Shown: one piece after another, positions 60,581-64,000 of the stretch | Position numbering within the stretch: position 1 is the first letter of the stretch | Layout: each line of letters opens with the position of its first letter | Origin: Synechococcus sp. KORDI-100 | Lineage (GTDB): Bacteria > Cyanobacteriota > Cyanobacteriia > PCC-6307 > Cyanobiaceae | Direction of reading: 5' to 3' | DNA: 64,000 nt | Assembly (NCBI RefSeq): GCF_000737535.1 | Contig: NZ_CP006269.1 | Span: forward strand, 2,108,001-2,172,000 | Notes under the pieces: generated by a model | What the model was told of the DNA's origin: nothing | What the model saw: only the letters and a program-made list of their open reading frames with translations | Databases searched by the model: none | Translations under genes and position numbers: made by a program

Positions 60581-62005
60581 ATGGCTGCAGGCGCCCCCGC
60601 TCAGCCCTCAAACCCTCAGGTTTCCGACCATCAGCGCTCGGAGGCTCAGATCGAAAATCTGGTCATCGTCGGCTCCGGTCCTGCCGGTTACACCGCTGCG
60701 ATCTACGCAGCCAGGGCCAACCTTCAACCCCTTCTGATCACTGGCTTTCAGCGGGGTGGCATCCCCGGTGGACAGTTGATGACCACCACGCACGTGGAGA
60801 ACTTCCCAGGCTTCCCAGACGGCGTCCTCGGCCCGGATCTGATGGATCTGATGAAGGCTCAGGCCGTGCGCTGGGGGACCCATCTGCTGGAAGCCGATGC
60901 GGACTCAATCGATCTGAGCCAGCGCCCGTTCCGCATCGAAGCGGACGGGCAGCTGATCCTGGCCCATGCCCTGGTGATCGCGACCGGCGCCAGCGCCAAC
61001 CGCCTCAACCTGCCCTCGGAAGCGCAGTACTGGAGCCAGGGCATCAGCGCCTGCGCCATCTGCGACGGCGCCACCCCCCAGTTCCGCAACGAGGAACTGG
61101 CTGTCGTCGGTGGCGGCGATTCCGCCTGTGAAGAGGCGGTGTATCTCACGAAATACGGCAGCCATGTGCATCAGATCGTGCGCTCCGATCAGCTTCGGGC
61201 CAGCGCGGCCATGGCCGACCGGGTGCTCGCCAACCCCAACATCACCGTCCACTGGAACAGCGAGGTGACGGATGTACAGGGCAACGGATGGATGGAATCC
61301 CTGAGCCTGCGGGACCGAGGCTCAGACAACGTTGAAACGCTGGCAGCCAAAGGCTTGTTCTATGCGATCGGGCACACCCCCAACACCGATCTTCTTCAAG
61401 GACAACTGGATCTGGATGAGAAGGGGTATCTGAAAACCGAGTCCGGACGTCCGGAAACCTCCATCGACGGTGTCTTCGCGGCCGGCGACGTGGCCGATGC
61501 GGAATGGCGCCAGGGGATCACCGCTGCCGGCAGCGGCTGCAAGGCGGCATTGGCGGCAGAACGCTGGCTTACCCATCACAACCTGGCCACACGCGTTCGT
61601 CGCGAGGTTGTCGAGCCTGAGAAGGCCGAGGTTCCAACCAACGTCGACACCACGACAGAGGCCACCTACGACCCGAAGGCACCCTGGCAGCGCGGCAGTT
61701 ATGCCCTGCGCAAGCTGTACCACGACAGCAGCAACCCCCTGCTGGTGATCTACACCTCGCCCACCTGCGGTCCCTGCCATGTGCTGAAGCCGCAGCTGCG
61801 CCGGGTGATCGAGGAGCTCGATGGCCACGCCCAGGCCGTGGTGATCGACATCGAAGCGGATCAGGCGATCGCCGAGCAGGCCGGGGTCAACGGCACACCC
61901 ACCGTGCAGCTGTTCCACAACAAGGCCATGGTGCAGCAGTGGCGCGGCGTGAAACAGCGCAGCGTGTTCAAAGAGGCGATCGAGCAGCTGCTCGTTCCCG
62001 CCTGA
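60581..62005 (+). CDS. trxB: Thioredoxin reductase-thioredoxin fusion (NTRC type)
   Basis: A 474-residue bifunctional protein. Residues ~24-335 are an NADPH thioredoxin reductase: FAD loop [19 protein letters not shown], redox motif CAIC, NADPH loop [12 protein letters not shown] and [14 protein letters not shown] ~45-residue linker leads to a thioredoxin domain with CGPC and cis-Pro in NGTPTVQLF. In chloroplasts and many cyanobacteria such NTRC enzymes feed electrons from NADPH to 2-Cys peroxiredoxins. It converges on infA with a 3-base gap. Confidence 0.96.
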   Translation: MAAGAPAQPSNPQVSDHQRSEAQIENLVIVGSGPAGYTAAIYAARANLQPLLITGFQRGGIPGGQLMTTTHVENFPGFPDGVLGPDLMDLMKAQAVRWGTHLLEADADSIDLSQRPFRIEADGQLILAHALVIATGASANRLNLPSEAQYWSQGISACAICDGATPQFRNEELAVVGGGDSACEEAVYLTKYGSHVHQIVRSDQLRASAAMADRVLANPNITVHWNSEVTDVQGNGWMESLSLRDRGSDNVETLAAKGLFYAIGHTPNTDLLQGQLDLDEKGYLKTESGRPETSIDGVFAAGDVADAEWRQGITAAGSGCKAALAAERWLTHHNLATRVRREVVEPEKAEVPTNVDTTTEATYDPKAPWQRGSYALRKLYHDSSNPLLVIYTSPTCGPCHVLKPQLRRVIEELDGHAQAVVIDIEADQAIAEQAGVNGTPTVQLFHNKAMVQQWRGVKQRSVFKEAIEQLLVPA

Positions 62006-62008
62006 GGC

Positions 62009-62278
62009 TCAACGCCGCCGTGGCCCCCCCGGGCGGTTGCCACCGGGACGGCCACCGGGGGAGCCGGCATTGCGCTCCCGGTAGGTGATGCGTCCGCGGG
62101 TGAGGTCGTAGGGGCTGATTTCCACCAGCACCTTGTCTCCAGCCAGCAATTTGATCCGAAACTTGGTGAGCTTTCCAGCCGCCCGGCAAAGGCACTGATG
62201 ACCAGCTGGCTGCTCGAGGGTGACGAGATAGAACCCGTTGCCTTGTTCCTTCTCGATCACGCCCGACGTTTCGATCAT
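62009..62278 (-). CDS. infA: Translation initiation factor IF-1
   Basis: An 89-residue OB-fold protein: SGVIEKEQGNGFYLVTLE, KLLAGDKVLVEISPYDLTRG, ITYRER. The C-terminal GSPGGRPGGNRPGGPRRR extension is basic and disordered. It blocks the ribosomal A site during initiation. The reading is clear though the N-terminus lacks the usual MAK start. Confidence 0.9.
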   Translation of the reverse strand: MIETSGVIEKEQGNGFYLVTLEQPAGHQCLCRAAGKLTKFRIKLLAGDKVLVEISPYDLTRGRITYRERNAGSPGGRPGGNRPGGPRRR

Positions 62279-62387
62279 GAGGTGGCTTGCCTGGAGGAAT
62301 AACGCTGAAACAGTCTAGAAGCCGGCCAACAGACCGCTCTCCACAGGAGCTGGAAGCCATTAGGCTCCCGGCTTCAACAGCTCAACG

Positions 62388-62480
62388 ATGATTCTCCCTC
62401 CGTTGTCAATGAACATCGGCTTGCTGCTGATCTCGATTGGCGTCGTCAATCTCTGGAGAGCTCGGCGGGGGGACGCCTAA
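62388..62480 (+). CDS. Possible 30-residue membrane peptide
   Basis: An open frame from ATG 62388 to TAA 62480 predicts one hydrophobic helix (MNIGLLLISIGVVNLW) with a basic RARRG tail. Single-TM peptides of this size are common as photosynthetic small subunits, but I cannot match it to PetN, PetM or a Psb protein. The call is tentative. Confidence 0.3.
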   Translation: MILPPLSMNIGLLLISIGVVNLWRARRGDA

Positions 62481-62493
62481 CCCCCCAGCAGCA

Positions 62494-64000
62494 TCAGGCC
62501 AGGGGGTCCGCGAACGGGTTGGCATCAACCGGATCAATTAAACGGGAATCAGGTCCTCCGTCACCTCCATCTGCAGAACCAATCCGTCCGTCATTGTTGA
62601 TATCGAAATTCGCTTTTGATTCAGTTTTATCCATGTTCTTGACCTTACGAGGCTTTCCAAAAGGCCTTGATCTCCCACCGCCTTTGGAGCGGAATCCTTG
62701 CTCTTTATAGATACCGCCGTGGTACTCGACCAATGCAAATCCGTTTTTGATCGAGTACACACCGACGACTTTGTCGCCAGGATAGGGATTTCCCCTCCTA
62801 TCAGTAATAATTGTCTCTTCAAATGGCGTCTCCCCAGGCTCAAGGTCGGACTCCGCGAAAATAAGCTCACCATTATTCAGCTGGTAGAGCCCTTCTTCAT
62901 ACTCATCATTTCTCGGAACAATCACCCGAGAGATTTCAGGATCATTTCCTGAGTAGGGCTTACCAATAATTCCATCACCAGTGAAATCGCGATCCTCATG
63001 ATTTTCAATGTCATAAATACGTCTGGTCACATCACGTTCCTTACCTTTGGCTTTCGGAGAACGCCCACCCCAGCTGAATTGCTGCATGGCAAAGCTCTCT
63101 CCATTCTTCAGAATGACGGCTAAACCTCTGCGCATCCCCAGGACGCCAACAGCTCGACCTGCGTCATAGGGGCTCCCATCAGCATTCAACAGGGGGTCAT
63201 TATCAAATGGAAGATCACCCGGCTCTAAACCAGGCTCGCCCAAGATCGAATCACCGTTGGTTGTCTTGTAGATGGCGCGATCGAAACCATCTCGGCTTGC
63301 CGGAACAATGACCTCTTGAACTTCAGCATCCTCACTTTCACCAGCGATACGACCGTCACCGTTGGCATCAATATTTTCTCGTTCTTCAATTAGCTCGACC
63401 TGTTTTGCTGGAAGCTGGCGCAGTTTCCCAGCAATCTGCGGGCCACGATTCCCCCACTTGAAGGGCAATTTTTTAACATTACCAGCCTTATTGTAAATCA
63501 GGCTGAAACCATTCCTCGTACCCAGGATGCCAACCAGGCCAGACACATCAATCGGAGATCCATCTTTGTTCGCGAGTATCTCTCCCTCCAGAGTGATATC
63601 GCCAACGCCAAGACCCTGCTCGGCCATTTTAACCGTTCCATCGGTCATCTCATAAATCGACCGATCAAAACCTGCGTCCGAATTGTCATAAGCGACTTTG
63701 GAGATTTCCACTTCCGCCTCGTCTTCCTGCGGACGGCCGATCACGCCATCACCGGTCATATCCTCATCTTCCCTCTCTTCTATGTCATAAATCTGGTTCC
63801 CTAGATCGGACTTCGACGCCTTCGCTACAGGGCCCTGATTGCCCCAGGCGTATTGCTGTTTCTTGTAGGAATCGCCCTGCTTAATGATGAAGGCGCCGCC
63901 ATTGCGCGTATGGGTATGGCCAACAACACCACTGGGAGCGTCGTAATACCCCCCACCCTGAAGTCTGATTTCTTCGTAATCAAACGGCGTCTGCCCTACC
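62494..64000 (-). CDS. Repeat protein with EF-hand-like loops (partial)
   Basis: The 3' part of a long gene; the frame is open to the window end, so the start is missing. At least 501 residues are visible. About four repeats of ~125 residues each have a beta-rich part (VGILGTRNGFSLIYN; VGVLGMRRGLAVILK; VGVYSIKNGFALVEY), a WG-N/G turn and a calcium loop of dockerin/EF-hand type (TGDGVIG; DANGDGRIAG; TGDGIIG; DINNDGRIGS). It is probably a secreted or surface calcium-binding protein. I do not recognise a named family. Confidence 0.7.
   Translation of the reverse strand, partial: VGQTPFDYEEIRLQGGGYYDAPSGVVGHTHTRNGGAFIIKQGDSYKKQQYAWGNQGPVAKASKSDLGNQIYDIEEREDEDMTGDGVIGRPQEDEAEVEISKVAYDNSDAGFDRSIYEMTDGTVKMAEQGLGVGDITLEGEILANKDGSPIDVSGLVGILGTRNGFSLIYNKAGNVKKLPFKWGNRGPQIAGKLRQLPAKQVELIEERENIDANGDGRIAGESEDAEVQEVIVPASRDGFDRAIYKTTNGDSILGEPGLEPGDLPFDNDPLLNADGSPYDAGRAVGVLGMRRGLAVILKNGESFAMQQFSWGGRSPKAKGKERDVTRRIYDIENHEDRDFTGDGIIGKPYSGNDPEISRVIVPRNDEYEEGLYQLNNGELIFAESDLEPGETPFEETIITDRRGNPYPGDKVVGVYSIKNGFALVEYHGGIYKEQGFRSKGGGRSRPFGKPRKVKNMDKTESKANFDINNDGRIGSADGGDGGPDSRLIDPVDANPFADPLA

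Overview
The window looks like a chromosomal segment of a marine picocyanobacterium, most likely a Synechococcus of the oceanic clade. Evidence: chlorophyll synthase (chlG), the naphthoquinone methyltransferase, a three-gene pyridine nucleotide transhydrogenase (pntA-1/pntA-2/pntB), a thioredoxin reductase-thioredoxin fusion, and cyanobacterial families such as DUF2862, DUF4079 and DUF3104, all in a compact GC-rich genome with many GTG/TTG starts. No rRNA or tRNA gene and no CRISPR array was seen.

Layout. (1) 1-9592 is an accessory island. Its left end has direct and tandem repeats, an HTH protein resembling small terminases, a serine recombinase, a DUF3104 protein and an unknown minus-strand gene. 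Next come two near-identical His/Asp-rich proteins (2986, 5331) around a small secreted protein and a CAP-domain protein. It ends with a tight three-gene operon finishing in a complete phage large terminase, with no capsid, portal or tail genes in view. The terminase stop codon touches the stop of a comEC that lacks its usual C-terminal metallo-beta-lactamase domain. (2) 9593-23982 is mostly housekeeping: glyQ, menG, hisF, chlG, a class A penicillin-binding protein, rsmB, an alkyltransferase-like protein, trmH, a peptide ABC permease and a sensor kinase, plus an unusual FKBP-RTX fusion.

(3) 23952-42882 is a large type IV pilin locus. Four overlapping minor-pilin genes run leftward. A response regulator and a histidine kinase follow, tail to tail. 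A pilA-like major pilin and nine more prepilin-type genes then run rightward. Several are 'modular' pilins: one carries a von Willebrand A domain with a complete-looking MIDAS, one carries RTX-type calcium repeats, and two are very large PilX-like proteins. An eleventh rightward pilin with a Lys-rich basic tail lies beyond lepA and an SMR transporter. The block from 28031 to 39798 is visibly more AT-rich than its flanks, and 28487-29772 is strongly AT-rich, which suggests transfer or relaxed selection. I infer a locus for variable pilus tips (adhesion, aggregation or DNA uptake) under the local two-component system.

(4) 42935-62480 returns to housekeeping genes: mqo, a NifU-like scaffold, DUF4079, a cysteine lyase/desulfurase-like aminotransferase, an NSS symporter, dxr, the pnt operon, a DEAD/DEAH helicase, the NTRC-type reductase and infA. 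An AT-rich pocket (45781-48853) holds an RTX-like gene broken by a frameshift. (5) 62494-64000 is the 3' part of a repeat protein with EF-hand-like calcium loops, cut by the window edge.

Calcium-binding or metal-binding, probably extracellular, proteins recur through the window (His-rich pair, FKBP-RTX, RTX pilin, broken RTX gene, EF-hand repeat protein). The cell seems to invest heavily in surface and secreted factors here. Family names are from my reading of motifs; no database search was run.
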